This document shows positions 52,206 to 61,413 of a DNA stretch of 64,000 bases, piece after piece. The notes under the pieces are model-generated. The model was given only the letters and a program-made list of their open reading frames with translations, was not told the origin of the DNA and did no database searches. Made by a program: the position numbers and the translations under genes. How positions within the stretch are numbered: the first letter of the stretch is position 1; every line of letters starts with the position of its first letter. Source of the DNA: Actinospica robiniae DSM 44927 (lineage in GTDB: Bacteria; Actinomycetota; Actinomycetes; Streptomycetales; Catenulisporaceae); NCBI RefSeq assembly GCF_000504285.1, contig NZ_KI632511.1, positions 307,372 to 371,371 of the forward strand. The letters are read 5' to 3'.

Positions 52206-53198
52206 TCAGCCGGCGGCGTCCTCGGCGTTCTCGGTGCTCACGACGTGCTTGACGTCCTCGATTTCCTCGACCTTCACGCCGGTGAGTTTCTCCGGGTCGA
52301 GGATGAGGTCGATCTCGCAGATCCGCTCGTGCACGACGGTGAGGCCCGCTACGGCCACGAAGCCGCCCCGGCCGTGTGCGACCATGCCGGCGGCGCCGTT
52401 GACCAGCGCCGGCTTCCACAGGTGGGCGAAGCGCGGGCCCTGCACGGCGGCGTGCTCGGCGACCTCGCGCGCGCCGAGGACCAGGGGTGGAGTAAGCCAG
52501 TTGCCCGGTCCGGTGTCGATGCGCAGCCGTACGTCCGGGTCGAGCAGCTCCAGTAGCGACGTCACGTCGCCGCCGCGGGCCGCGGCCAGGAACGCCTCCG
52601 CGATCCGACGTTGCGTCGGCACGTCGGCGTCCGGCCGGGTCTCGCTGCCGTGCACCCGCCGCCGAGCCCGGCTGGCCAGCTGCCGCGTGGCCGCCGGGGT
52701 CTTCTCCACGATCGGGGCGATCTCCTCGAACGGCACGCCGAACATGTCGTGCAGCACGAACGCCAGCCGTTCGGCCGGGCGCAGACTGTGCAGCACCACC
52801 AGCAGCGCGAGCCCGACCGAGTCGGCCAGCAGGATCTCCTGCTCCGGGTCGGGGGAGTCGGCCGCGCTGATCACCGGCTCGGGCAGCCAGCTGCCGTGCA
52901 GGTCCTCGCGCCGGGCCCGGTCGGTCCGCAGCATGTCGACGCAGACCCGGCCGACGACGGTGATCAGCCAGCCGGACAGGTCCGCGATCGCCGAGCCGTC
53001 GGCGCGGCCCAGCCGCAGCCACGCCTCCTGCACAGCGTCGTCCGCGTCGGCGAGCGAGCCGAGCATCCGGTAGGCGACGGCGCGCAGCCGCGGCCGCTGG
53101 CGTTCGAACTGCTCGGCGTACCAGGCGGAACCGGCTGTGCTCTCGGCTGGGCTGCCGGGCGCGCTGCCAGTTGCGCTGCTGGGCGCGGGGTCAGTCAC
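52206..53198 (-). CDS. ECF41/SigJ-type sigma factor
   Basis: 330 residues from GTG 53198. Sigma region 2: LRAVAYRMLGSLADADDAVQ then EAWLRL. Region 4: LRPAERLAFVLHDMFGVPFE then EIAPIVEKTPAATRQLASRA. A C-terminal SnoaL-like extension of about 120 residues tunes activity in this family; WLPEP lies in the linker between regions. The start overlaps the oxidoreductase gene by 8 bases, so the two are translationally coupled. The partner-gene layout and a matching promoter at about 53945-53972 suggest autoregulation. Confidence 0.92.
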   Translation of the reverse strand: MTDPAPSSATGSAPGSPAESTAGSAWYAEQFERQRPRLRAVAYRMLGSLADADDAVQEAWLRLGRADGSAIADLSGWLITVVGRVCVDMLRTDRARREDLHGSWLPEPVISAADSPDPEQEILLADSVGLALLVVLHSLRPAERLAFVLHDMFGVPFEEIAPIVEKTPAATRQLASRARRRVHGSETRPDADVPTQRRIAEAFLAAARGGDVTSLLELLDPDVRLRIDTGPGNWLTPPLVLGAREVAEHAAVQGPRFAHLWKPALVNGAAGMVAHGRGGFVAVAGLTVVHERICEIDLILDPEKLTGVKVEEIEDVKHVVSTENAEDAAG

Positions 53199-53886
53199 GG
53201 CCGAAGGCCTCGCGCTTGATCACCTGCAGCAGTGTAGGCGCGCCCTGACTGGTGGTCACCTCGACCGTACGGCCGGCGAACCGGTCCTCGCCGACCTGGC
53301 GGACCAGCAGATCGGCCAGATCCGCGCGGCTGGTGAAGACCCCCTCGAGCGGCCCGTCGCTCACCTCGTACGCCGAGACGTCGTCCGCGTCGAAGAGCCC
53401 GGCGGACCGGATGATCGTCCAGTCCACGTTGCTGTCGGCCACGATGCGCTCCATCGCCCGCATGTCTGCGTAGGTGCTCTTGCCGATGGTTTTAGTGATC
53501 ATCGGCTGCATCACCCGGTTGAGTAGGAACCCGCCCTCGCTGTGCGGATGCGGCTCGACCGCGGTCGAGCTGACCACGGCCAGCCGCTTGACCCCGTGCC
53601 GCAGCATCCCGGCGAGGATCGTCGCTGCGGCCGTGCTGTACACGGTGATCGGAGCGCGGGCGAACGGGACGCCGATGCTGGAGAGCACGGCGTCAGCGCC
53701 CTCGACCGCCCGCGCGGTCGCGCCTTCGTCGGCGACGTCGGCAGCGAAGACCGTCAGCCGGCTGTCGCGGATCGGGAACTGCTCCGGCCGCCGCGTCACC
53801 GCGACCACCTCGTGGCCGGCCGCGAGCGCCCGCTGCACCGTCAGCCGTCCGGTAGCCCCGTTCGCCCCGAATATTGTGATCATCAA
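53191..53886 (-). CDS. NAD(P)-binding SDR-like oxidoreductase
   Basis: 231 residues. Rossmann motif ITIFGANGATGRLTVQRALA, then VVAVTRRPEQF, LAVVSSTAVEPHPHSEGG and DWTIIRSAGLFD: the atypical SDR/NmrA-like group. It is the gene partner of the ECF41 sigma factor and its likely target. Confidence 0.9.
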   Translation of the reverse strand: MMITIFGANGATGRLTVQRALAAGHEVVAVTRRPEQFPIRDSRLTVFAADVADEGATARAVEGADAVLSSIGVPFARAPITVYSTAAATILAGMLRHGVKRLAVVSSTAVEPHPHSEGGFLLNRVMQPMITKTIGKSTYADMRAMERIVADSNVDWTIIRSAGLFDADDVSAYEVSDGPLEGVFTSRADLADLLVRQVGEDRFAGRTVEVTTSQGAPTLLQVIKREAFGRD

Positions 53887-53944
53887 CGTCGCCCCTCGCT
53901 CTGCTGCACTCCGTACGACGCTGCCCGCGCCGTCTCACCAAGAG

Positions 53945-53972
53945 GTCGGATTTCGCGGGGTGCGGTGTGACA
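53945..53972 (-). promoter_or_regulatory. ECF41-type promoter candidate
   Basis: On the minus strand TGTCACA (53966-53972) is followed after 17 bases by CGAC, close to the reported ECF41 consensus TGTCACA-N16-CGTC. It is about 60-85 bases upstream of the oxidoreductase-sigma operon, so the sigma factor may drive its own operon. Confidence 0.55.
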
Positions 53973-54019
53973 GCTCACGGGTCACGGGGGGCTATGTCGT
54001 GTGTCACATCCTTCGGCGC

Positions 54020-54739
54020 TTACGCGGTCAGCTGATCGACCAGCTCGCGCGCCTGTTGAGGGGCGCGCACCTCGAGGTGGACCATCGGCCCGTCCAAGTG
54101 CAGAACGAAGGTGAAGAACGGGCAGCACTCCTGCTCGGCCACGCACAGCGCCGCCAGGTCCCCGGCCCGAGCGGCCGGCACGGTCACCTCAAGGCCCTGA
54201 TCTATTTCCCGCCGGCGGCCGTCCGCGAGCAGCTGCTTCTAGCGCGCGGTCCGCTCCTCGAGTTCCGCACGGTTGAGGGCGCAGGCCACCGGCGCCTCAG
54301 GCGCGTCCTCCGCAGCGAGGCCGCTGACGGCCAAGGCAGTACGGTCCGCGGGGAATCCGCACGCGGTATCGCAACGTTCTGAACGCTCCGGCAGCGCGTC
54401 GAGGTGCGCCGACGCCCGCCGCAGCTCACTGATGAACCTGTCTACTTCTGCCCGCCGCTGCTCCGCTTCGGCCAGCGATCGTGCCAGCCGCGGGCGCAGA
54501 TCCGCCTTCACCTCCGCGCAGGCGCCCCTCTCCCAGACGTCGAGCGTTTCCGCTATCTCCTCGAGTGGGAGCCCGAGGTGCTTGGCCGCGCCGATGAACT
54601 CCAGGCGTTCGAGCGACTCACGGCCGTAGAGCCGATAGCCCGCGGCCGATCGCTCCGCCGGGACGAGGCCTGCCGTCTCATAGAAGCGCAGCGTCGTCGC
54701 CGGCACGCCGGAGCGCTCGGCCAACTCTGAGATCCGCAT
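54020..54739 (-). pseudogene. MerR-family regulator interrupted by in-frame TAG
   Basis: The N-terminal part (54241-54739, 166 codons) is a normal MerR regulator: MRISELAERSGVPATTLRFY then ETAGLVPAERSAAGYRLYGR. It stops at TAG (54239-54241) after ELEERTAR. The same frame continues without a break for 73 codons to TAA at 54020: KQLLADGRRREIDQGLEVTV then CVAEQECCPFFTFVLHLDGP, which is the usual C-terminal domain of this MerR subgroup. Trp is common at the interrupted position, so TGG to TAG is the simplest change. Cys residues (ERCDTACGF, EQECC) fit a metal- or redox-sensing type. Confidence 0.8.
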
Positions 54740-54903
54740 CTTGTCCACGCCGTCGACGCTAAACCCTCGACCCGACTCGAAGGTCAAGCACTGACCAGCT
54801 GTGGTACAGAGCATGGCCGTGCCCCCTCCCCAGCGCTACTATCCCGCCGGGGGGCCAGATTTCCGCTCGGCCACTCGTCGGTCACGAGGCGAGGGAGACC
54901 ACT

Positions 54904-55527
54904 GTGTATCTCCGACGACCGCTAAAGATCGGCGCATCGATCGCGCCTGCCCTGGTTCTGATAATGGCTGCGGCGGGCTGCACGTCCTCGGGCTCGAGTG
55001 GGCAGAACACGACCACGGTGACCACATCGATCAGCCCATCCGGATCGCTGCCGGTCGGGAATGCGAACACTGCGACGGCCGCCTCCACCGCGAGCCGTTC
55101 GGGCTCTGGTTCGGGTTCTGGCTCTGGCTCGGGCGGCGGATCGGGAGGGTCGCGGACCACCGCTCCGGCGACGACGCATTCGTCCCCCAGGGCCTCCGCG
55201 TCCCGGACGCCGAGCCCGGCCCCGACCGTGCTGCCCGCAGTCCTGTCGATCACCTACACCACCCCGGGCTGCACCTCGCAGTCCGGCACGAGCACGGTCG
55301 TGATCACCTGGAGCACCCAAAACGCGACTGAGGTCTACCTCGGCGAGTCCACCGTCGCCTTCTACTCCGACCCGCGCACCAGCGGCGGCACCGGCCCGCT
55401 GCCGCCCGACGGCTCGAAGACGATGCCCTTCAACTGCGCGAACCAGTACGACTACTACATGCTCGGCGTCTACAACTCGGTGGGCAAGGGCGGCGAGACG
55501 CAGCAGGTCCCGAACCCGGCGTTCTGA
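54904..55527 (+). CDS. Lipoprotein with Ser-Gly linker
   Basis: 207 residues from GTG 54904 (AGGGAG upstream). Lipobox LIMAAAGC near residues 19-26. A Thr/Ser-rich stretch with (SG)n repeats near 65-80 acts as a cell-wall linker. The C-domain (about 110-207, ITYTTPGCTSQSG, TWSTQNATEVYLGE, FNCANQYDYYMLGVYN) is an Ig-like fold with two Cys. Function unknown. Confidence 0.8.
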   Translation: MYLRRPLKIGASIAPALVLIMAAAGCTSSGSSGQNTTTVTTSISPSGSLPVGNANTATAASTASRSGSGSGSGSGSGGGSGGSRTTAPATTHSSPRASASRTPSPAPTVLPAVLSITYTTPGCTSQSGTSTVVITWSTQNATEVYLGESTVAFYSDPRTSGGTGPLPPDGSKTMPFNCANQYDYYMLGVYNSVGKGGETQQVPNPAF

Positions 55528-55533
55528 GTGCAC

Positions 55534-55675
55534 GTTCACCGGGGCTCCAGAACCGGTGCCGCCACCGGTGCGGCGGCTCGGGCGACTCGACGTCGTAGCG
55601 CTGCAGCGCCATGGTGTCGGGCTGCCCGACCATCGCCGGCAGGGCCAGGAACACCGCGCGGTAGTCGATCTCTGG
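55534..55675 (-). pseudogene. Remnant of a PAS-domain protein
   Basis: The minus-strand frame reads EIDYRAVFLALPAMV, then directly QPDTMALQRYDVESPEPPHR and WRHRFWSPGE. In PAS proteins these two blocks are normally about 50 residues apart, so this looks like an internally deleted fragment. It may still be part of a short open frame (55430-55789) but is unlikely to be functional. Confidence 0.4.
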
Positions 55676-55832
55676 CTCGCCCGGCCGCGACCGTGTCGCG
55701 CGGCGGGGTGACCCGGCGCGCCACGTGCATCCGGACCCTGAAGCAGCGGCGGAGGCCTCGTCGATGCGGGCCGACGTGTCGGCCGCCATCCGATCGACGC
55801 TATCCTCACGCCGATACCGAAAGGGGTTGGTG

Positions 55833-56927
55833 ATGGTGACTGGGCCTCATCCGGGACACCAGGTGGCAGGGCGCATAAGCTCGGCGAAGCAGGTGCGGGA
55901 GGCGGTGTGGCGGCTTCGTCGCGGTGACTGCCTGGTCCTGCCGTGTGCCGCCGATGAGGACTGCTATGCGCAGGTCATGCTCACCCTCCAAGGCGTCTAC
56001 CAGGTTGAGTACCGCGTCGGAAGTCCGGATCAGCACTTTCAGACGCGCTCTTTGTCCGCTGAGGCCGTCGGCACGATCCTCGCGGCTTGGATCGAGTCGC
56101 TTGAGGGCTGGCAGGACGCTTTCTCTTGGAAGAACATCGGAGCGATGTTCGCCGATGCGGCGTCCGGCGAAGCTGCCGGTATCGAGAGCGTGGACGTGGA
56201 CGGCCTGCTCGCATCGGCCACCGTGAGGGGTGCTTTGCCCGACGGGCGCGAGGTCCGGTCGGTGCCGGTAGGCCCGGCGCAGGCCGTCCTCACCTGGCAA
56301 GCGCTACGCGCCGCGCACGACCGCACCGGCCTGTGGCCGTTCCTGGCCGACCCTCCCGCCGAGCGCGCCCGACCCGAAGTCTGGGCACACCTGCTCGACG
56401 ACGTGCGAACCGAGGGGCGGCCGCCGGAAGATCGGGATGACCTGTTCGTCTCCTTGCTCGCGAAGACGATCGGCCCGGACGACGACGACCGCGACGAAGA
56501 GGAGCGCAAAGTGCTGCGCGACGCTCTGCGTTGCGAGCAGCTCGTCCTGCGTCCGCGTCCAGTGAGCCGTGTGCCTTGGGCGCGAGCAACACGGCAGATC
56601 GGGCTGTGCCCGGCAGCGGTGGGAGGGTGGGATATACCGGAGCTGATGGGGTGGGAGGGTGCGGTCAACTTCGCGATCTCCGGCGCCGAGCACTCGGCCG
56701 TCCTGGAGACGTGGCACCGCCGGTACGGAGCCGAGTTGATGGCGCTCACCTTCGACACTGTCGAGCTGTGGGTACCGAACCCGCCGACCGATCCGGGCGA
56801 GGTCGCGTCCGTTGCGCTGGAGCAGGTCGCATACTGTCCGGACGCAGTGTTCCAAGGCGCTGGGAGCGTCACGGCGCTGGCCGAGCAGCAGGTCTACAGC
56901 GACACCTGGTCCTTCTGGTGGGACTGA
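55833..56927 (+). CDS. DUF4253-domain protein
   Basis: 364 residues from ATG 55833 (AAGGGG upstream; the frame is open earlier). An N-terminal region (QVREAVWRLRRGDCLVLPCA, YQVEYRVGSPDQHFQTRSLS) resembles immunity-type domains. The C-terminus is DUF4253: WHRRYGAELMALTFDTVELW then SDTWSFWWD. Possibly an immunity or tag protein; function unproven. Confidence 0.75.
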   Translation: MVTGPHPGHQVAGRISSAKQVREAVWRLRRGDCLVLPCAADEDCYAQVMLTLQGVYQVEYRVGSPDQHFQTRSLSAEAVGTILAAWIESLEGWQDAFSWKNIGAMFADAASGEAAGIESVDVDGLLASATVRGALPDGREVRSVPVGPAQAVLTWQALRAAHDRTGLWPFLADPPAERARPEVWAHLLDDVRTEGRPPEDRDDLFVSLLAKTIGPDDDDRDEEERKVLRDALRCEQLVLRPRPVSRVPWARATRQIGLCPAAVGGWDIPELMGWEGAVNFAISGAEHSAVLETWHRRYGAELMALTFDTVELWVPNPPTDPGEVASVALEQVAYCPDAVFQGAGSVTALAEQQVYSDTWSFWWD

Positions 56928-57070
56928 GGCACCTGATCGCTCGGCTTGCGCGAAGCAAAATCGGCGAGCGAACCTGCCCCTGCCCTATGCGCCATCGCGC
57001 AGCCGCTGCCGGAGGCCTGAGGAATCCGTACCTTTCGGGCGGTATGGGCCCACTGCTCTAGACTGACGCC

Positions 57071-58105
57071 ATGCGTCGTGCACTGATTCTCGGCGGAACC
57101 GGAATGATCGGCCGCGCGACCGCGCGCCACCTCGTGAAGGCCGGCTGGCAGGTGGACGTGACCGGGCGCGATCCCGCGCACATGCCGTCGGACCTGGCCG
57201 ACGCCGGGGCGCGGTTCGTCGCGGCCGACCGGGCGGATGCGGCGGCGCTCCAGCGGGCGCTCGGCGAGGGCGTGGATCTGCTCGTGGACTGCGTCTGCTT
57301 TACCGCCGCCGACGCGCGGACGCTGCTTCCGCTGGCCGCCCACGCGACGTCCACCGCCCTGATCTCCAGCAAGGCCGTCTACGTCGACGCGAAGGGCAAC
57401 CACGCCAACTCCGACACCCCGCCCGACTACGCCGGCGCCATCTCCGAGGACCAGCCCACGCTGCCGCCCGGCGACATGGACTACCAGTCGCGCGAGGGCT
57501 ACGGCCCCAACAAGGTCGCCGCGGAACTCGTGGCCCTCGAAAGCGGCCTGCCGATCAGCGTCCTGCGGCCGTCGCGCGTGCACGGGGTCGGTTCCGAGCG
57601 GCCGCGGGAGTGGGTGTTCGTCAAGCGGGCACTCGACCGCCGAAGCGTGCTGCTTCTCGGCGACGCCGGCGCGGGAGTCGTCCATCCGACGGCCGCCGTG
57701 AACATCGCGGCGCTGATCGAGACCGTGGCAGCCAAACCGGGCAGCCGCATTCTCAACAGCGCCGACCCCGACGCTCCGAGCGCGCTCGAGATCTCCCGCA
57801 TCATCGCCAAGCGGCTCGGCCACACCTGGGACGAGGTGCTGCTCGACGGGAGAGCCCCGGTGGATCTGGGCCGCACCCCCTGGGATTCAAAGCATCCTGT
57901 CGTACTCGACACGTCCGCGAGCGTCGCGCTGAGCTACGTGCCCGTCGGCGACTACGCCGCCACCGTCGCGGACGAGGTCGACTGGCTCGTCAACGCCGGC
58001 CGCACGGGCGATCCCGAGGGCATCCTGCCCGATCCGCAGGATCCGTTCTTCCTGCCCTTCCTCGACTACGCAGCCGAGGACGCCTACCTGGCTGAGCGAA
58101 GCTGA
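57071..58105 (+). CDS. NAD-dependent epimerase/dehydratase-like protein
   Basis: 344 residues. Rossmann motif ALILGGTGMIGRATARHLVK; an SxnYxxxK-like site may be SREGYGPNKVAAE. HPTAAVNIAALIETVA and NSADPDAPSALEISRIIAKR match extended SDRs. Substrate unknown. Confidence 0.85.
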   Translation: MRRALILGGTGMIGRATARHLVKAGWQVDVTGRDPAHMPSDLADAGARFVAADRADAAALQRALGEGVDLLVDCVCFTAADARTLLPLAAHATSTALISSKAVYVDAKGNHANSDTPPDYAGAISEDQPTLPPGDMDYQSREGYGPNKVAAELVALESGLPISVLRPSRVHGVGSERPREWVFVKRALDRRSVLLLGDAGAGVVHPTAAVNIAALIETVAAKPGSRILNSADPDAPSALEISRIIAKRLGHTWDEVLLDGRAPVDLGRTPWDSKHPVVLDTSASVALSYVPVGDYAATVADEVDWLVNAGRTGDPEGILPDPQDPFFLPFLDYAAEDAYLAERS

Positions 58106-58130
58106 TCGCGCGCTTCGGACATCCGGCGTG

Positions 58131-58716
58131 TCACTCGCTGCCGAAAGGCGGCAGGACGCTGATGATCTCGGCGATGCCGATCGCCGGCGCGATCTCGTGC
58201 ATCGTGATCATGTCGCCCGGCGTCAGATGTCGCCACCGACTGGGCGTCAGCGGCGCCAGACGGATCGTGCCCTGCTGCCCAGGTTCGATGGAATGCGCGA
58301 ACTCCACCCAGACGCGTGCGATGGCCAGGTCAGGCGCACCAGCGCTGGTCCGCCGGCCGATGTCCCACATCGGCCGCAGCTCGCCGGCGCCGGGAACGGC
58401 CGACCGGCGACCTCCGGTTTCCGGCGAGTCGAGCACAAGATCCGCCCGGATCATGCCGTGGATGGACTCGTATCTCCGCCAGTGGCACCAGGCGACGTTT
58501 CGTTCGCGGTACAGCAGACCGGCGCCCTCGGCCAGGAGCTCCCAGAAGCGAGCCGGCTGCGGGTGCTCGTCGCTGACGTCAACGAGCATGCCCAGCGCGA
58601 ATTCCCATTCGCCCGTGTCGAGCGCGCCAGACGTCGCCCACGGTCATTCCCGCATCGGTCGTGAAGCCCTCGGTGGCAAGGTCGGCAGCTGCGCTCAGGA
58701 TCTCGACGATGTGCAC
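58131..58716 (-). pseudogene. Hypothetical protein, probably frameshifted near its N-terminus
   Basis: The main frame (58131-58589, 152 aa) encodes RFWELLAEGAGLLYRERNVA through GQQGTIRLAPLTPSRW, a beta-barrel-like end. Upstream, another frame starting at GTG 58716 encodes HIVEILSAAADLATEGFTTD and AGMTVGDVW. Switching frame near 58627 joins it to ALDTGEWEFALGMLVDVSDE without a gap, as if a GC dinucleotide were lost from a CGCGCG run. Either the gene is broken or translation starts at the internal ATG 58589. Confidence 0.5.
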
Positions 58717-59040
58717 GGAACGATTATCGGCCTGCGGCCGCGCCTTGCCGTGCCCCGCTCTTGAGCACGGTCGGGTGGAATATTCGACGCGGTATGCCGA
58801 ATAGGAGCTTGCCGGGCCCACCGGTCTGCCGGTTCGGCCTCGAGGAACAGCAGCTGCCGGTCGGTGAGGAGCATGTATGCCTCACGCGGCGTGAACGCCA
58901 TGACCAGGCCTCCGACCATGGCGACACTGAGGTGATCCCAGCGAGAATCAGTTCTCTCGGCCCCGAGCCACTCGGCGTCGCACCGGTCGCGCAACCACGC
59001 CAGCGTGAGAGCATACTCGCGCAGATGAGCCCGTCGAGGG
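58717..59040 (-). other. Possible gene remnant
   Basis: A minus-strand frame contains protein-like sequence: HLREYALTLAWLRDRCDAEW then HLSVAMVGGLVMAFTPREAY and MLLTDRQLLFLEAEPADRW. The start codon is unclear because the frame runs into the next gene. The tail (after DRWARQ) looks out of frame. Perhaps a decayed gene. Confidence 0.3.
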
Positions 59041-59043
59041 GGG

Positions 59044-59559
59044 TCACTGGCGCTTGCGGAGACGGTCGCCGAGTCTGAGCAGCCGGAGGCGGTTGGAGTC
59101 GTACATTTTCGTCGCGCTCGAAGGGGTGGCCTCTTTGCGCCCATGGCGTCGACGCTTCTGGATGCGCGGGGCGCCTTGGTTCCTGGCTCGCAGGAGCCGC
59201 AGCTCTTGCCCTGCGACGGTTCCGCCTTCGAGAAAGAACATTGCGATCACCCCTCTATATGATCTCGACACCTCCAGGATTTGTTCGATCGCAGACGGGC
59301 CGTCTTCGGTAAGGCGGTACCGATATTCCAGGATGCGCGGGGAATTTCTCTCGAAATCGTGCTCCGGCAGCGTTCTGCCTGTCGGTTCCGCGGTTGCCGC
59401 GCCCGACTCGAGCAGCACCTCCATGGCCTTCTCCGCGGCCCTTGCGGAGCCGGTGGGGAGATGGCGCAGGCGGTACGTGGTCCAATCGCCGTCCGGGTCG
59501 GCCAGAATCTGTTCGAGGGTGCGCCGTACCCCCAGCGCCAGCACCGTCGATTTGGCCAT
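59044..59559 (-). CDS. Small winged-helix-like protein
   Basis: 171 residues from ATG 59559: MAKSTVLALGVRRTLEQILA, DWTTYRLRHLPTGSARAAEK and EYRYRLTEDGPSAIEQIL. The pattern resembles PadR-like transcriptional regulators but is not a firm match. The C-terminus is very basic (RIQKRRRHGRKE). The upstream frame is open but unsupported. Confidence 0.55.
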   Translation of the reverse strand: MAKSTVLALGVRRTLEQILADPDGDWTTYRLRHLPTGSARAAEKAMEVLLESGAATAEPTGRTLPEHDFERNSPRILEYRYRLTEDGPSAIEQILEVSRSYRGVIAMFFLEGGTVAGQELRLLRARNQGAPRIQKRRRHGRKEATPSSATKMYDSNRLRLLRLGDRLRKRQ

Positions 59560-60001
<442 letters not shown>

Positions 60002-60547
60002 ATGGCCTCGCTCGTCCTGAAGATGTCCGTCTCGCTCGACGGCTATATCGCGTCGGCTGACGGGAGTGGTGGCTGGGAGGCTGCCGGGCGCTCCGACGAC
60101 GGCGCGCGCTGGGTGCTCGAGACCGTGGGCAACGCCAAGATGCACCTCGTCGGGGCGAAGACCTATGCGATGTGGGCCGGATTCTGGCCGGGCGCCGCGG
60201 GGCCGTTCGCGCAGCCGATGAACGAGATCCCCAAGGTCGTGTTCTCCGACTCGCTCACCAGCGCCGACTGGGGCCCGGCGACGATCAGCCGTGGGGATGA
60301 CCTGGCCTCAGCGATCGCGCGCCTCAAGAAGGAGAGCCCTGACGGGTACCTGCTCGCCCAGGGCGGCGTGCGCTTCGCCCGCTCGCTGGTCCGGACCGGC
60401 TTGATCGACGAATACCGCCTCGTCGTTCATCCGGTCATCCTGGGTGCGGGTGAGCCGCTCTTCACTTTGCCGCTGGAGATCGAGCCGGTGAGCACCACCG
60501 CCTTCAGCCGCGGGACCGTCGCCCACGTCTTCAGGGCGCAGCAGTGA
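60002..60547 (+). CDS. Dihydrofolate reductase-like (RibD C-domain) protein
   Basis: 181 residues from ATG 60002; family members begin ASLVLKMSVSLDGYIA as here. HLVGAKTYAMWAGFWPG and GYLLAQGGVRFARSLVRTGL then IDEYRLVVHPVILGAGEPLF are conserved NADPH-binding blocks. Common small actinobacterial reductase; substrate unknown. Confidence 0.9.
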   Translation: MASLVLKMSVSLDGYIASADGSGGWEAAGRSDDGARWVLETVGNAKMHLVGAKTYAMWAGFWPGAAGPFAQPMNEIPKVVFSDSLTSADWGPATISRGDDLASAIARLKKESPDGYLLAQGGVRFARSLVRTGLIDEYRLVVHPVILGAGEPLFTLPLEIEPVSTTAFSRGTVAHVFRAQQ

Positions 60548-60771
60548 TCCAAGCGACCGTCTTCGCTCTGAGGCTCACCATCCGAGCCCCCGCCGAACGC
60601 TTCGCCGAACGGTTCACCGACGACGTCCGCCATTCGTGATCGGCTGCGGCCGCCGGGGGAGTAGAGTCGAGGCGTTGCCCGCGATTCGCGCCGATCCCGG
60701 TTGTCCATGGCGGGACGACTCAGTGCGGGTCCGGTCATCGGACCGGCCACTTCCTTCAGGAGATTCCCTTC

Positions 60772-61107
60772 ATGGCACGCAGCAGCGCTCTGCGCGGGAG
60801 CAGGATCGGTTCGGGCCCGCTGGGCGAGCCGGAGCGTGGTGACCTCATCGAGCGCGTCGCCGTCGCCTTCTGGTGCGCGTCCGGCCATGAGACCCGGCCG
60901 CTGTTCGCCGCCTCGGCGGTCGTTCCGGACGTGTGGGAGTGCCACCGCTGCGGCCAGCCCGCCGGCCAGGACCGGGACGACCCGCCGCCCGCTCTCAACG
61001 TCGAGCCCTACAAGACTCACCTCGCCTACCTGCGCGAACGGCGCAGCGACGCGGACGCGGAGATCCTGCTGGCCGAGGCGCTGGCCCGACTGCGCGCGAC
61101 CGCCTGA
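60772..61107 (+). CDS. rbpA: RNA polymerase-binding protein RbpA
   Basis: 111 residues. MARSSALRGSRIGSGPLGEP, WCASGHETRPLFAASAVVPD and VWECHRCGQPAGQD give the zinc-binding core; the C-terminal KTHLAYLRERRSDADAEILL helix binds sigma region 2. Actinobacteria-specific activator of the housekeeping holoenzyme. AGGAG precedes the start. Confidence 0.96.
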   Translation: MARSSALRGSRIGSGPLGEPERGDLIERVAVAFWCASGHETRPLFAASAVVPDVWECHRCGQPAGQDRDDPPPALNVEPYKTHLAYLRERRSDADAEILLAEALARLRATA

Positions 61108-61413
61108 CCCGGCCGGTCGCCGGGCTTCGCGAGCGGCGCATCCGGCGGCGGGGCCGACCGTGCCGTGTTAGGGTTGCGCCATCCGCCTGTTCCGGTGGTG
61201 CTCGCCACCGGCGGTGGTCTCGCCCACTTCGCGCCGGGTCCGAGGATCTCCCTCATCGCAGGGAGCGGACTGATCACCGAGCCGATGGGCGAGCGAGGAA
61301 TGGGCTTCGCCTTCCGCTTGCCGCCCGCCCTGTCCGCAGCCCTGGGAAAGCAGCCGACACCGGCTGCCGCCGCGAGCGCCGGACGGACTCGGTTCCCGGT
61401 GAGGCGGGTTCTG

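Noticed and set aside
61165-61413. Extended N-terminus of the glycosyltransferase from GTG 61165
   Set aside because: No ribosome binding site and no GT4 features; a start at 61414 has a good site and the family N-terminus. The upstream frame is left open as an alternative.
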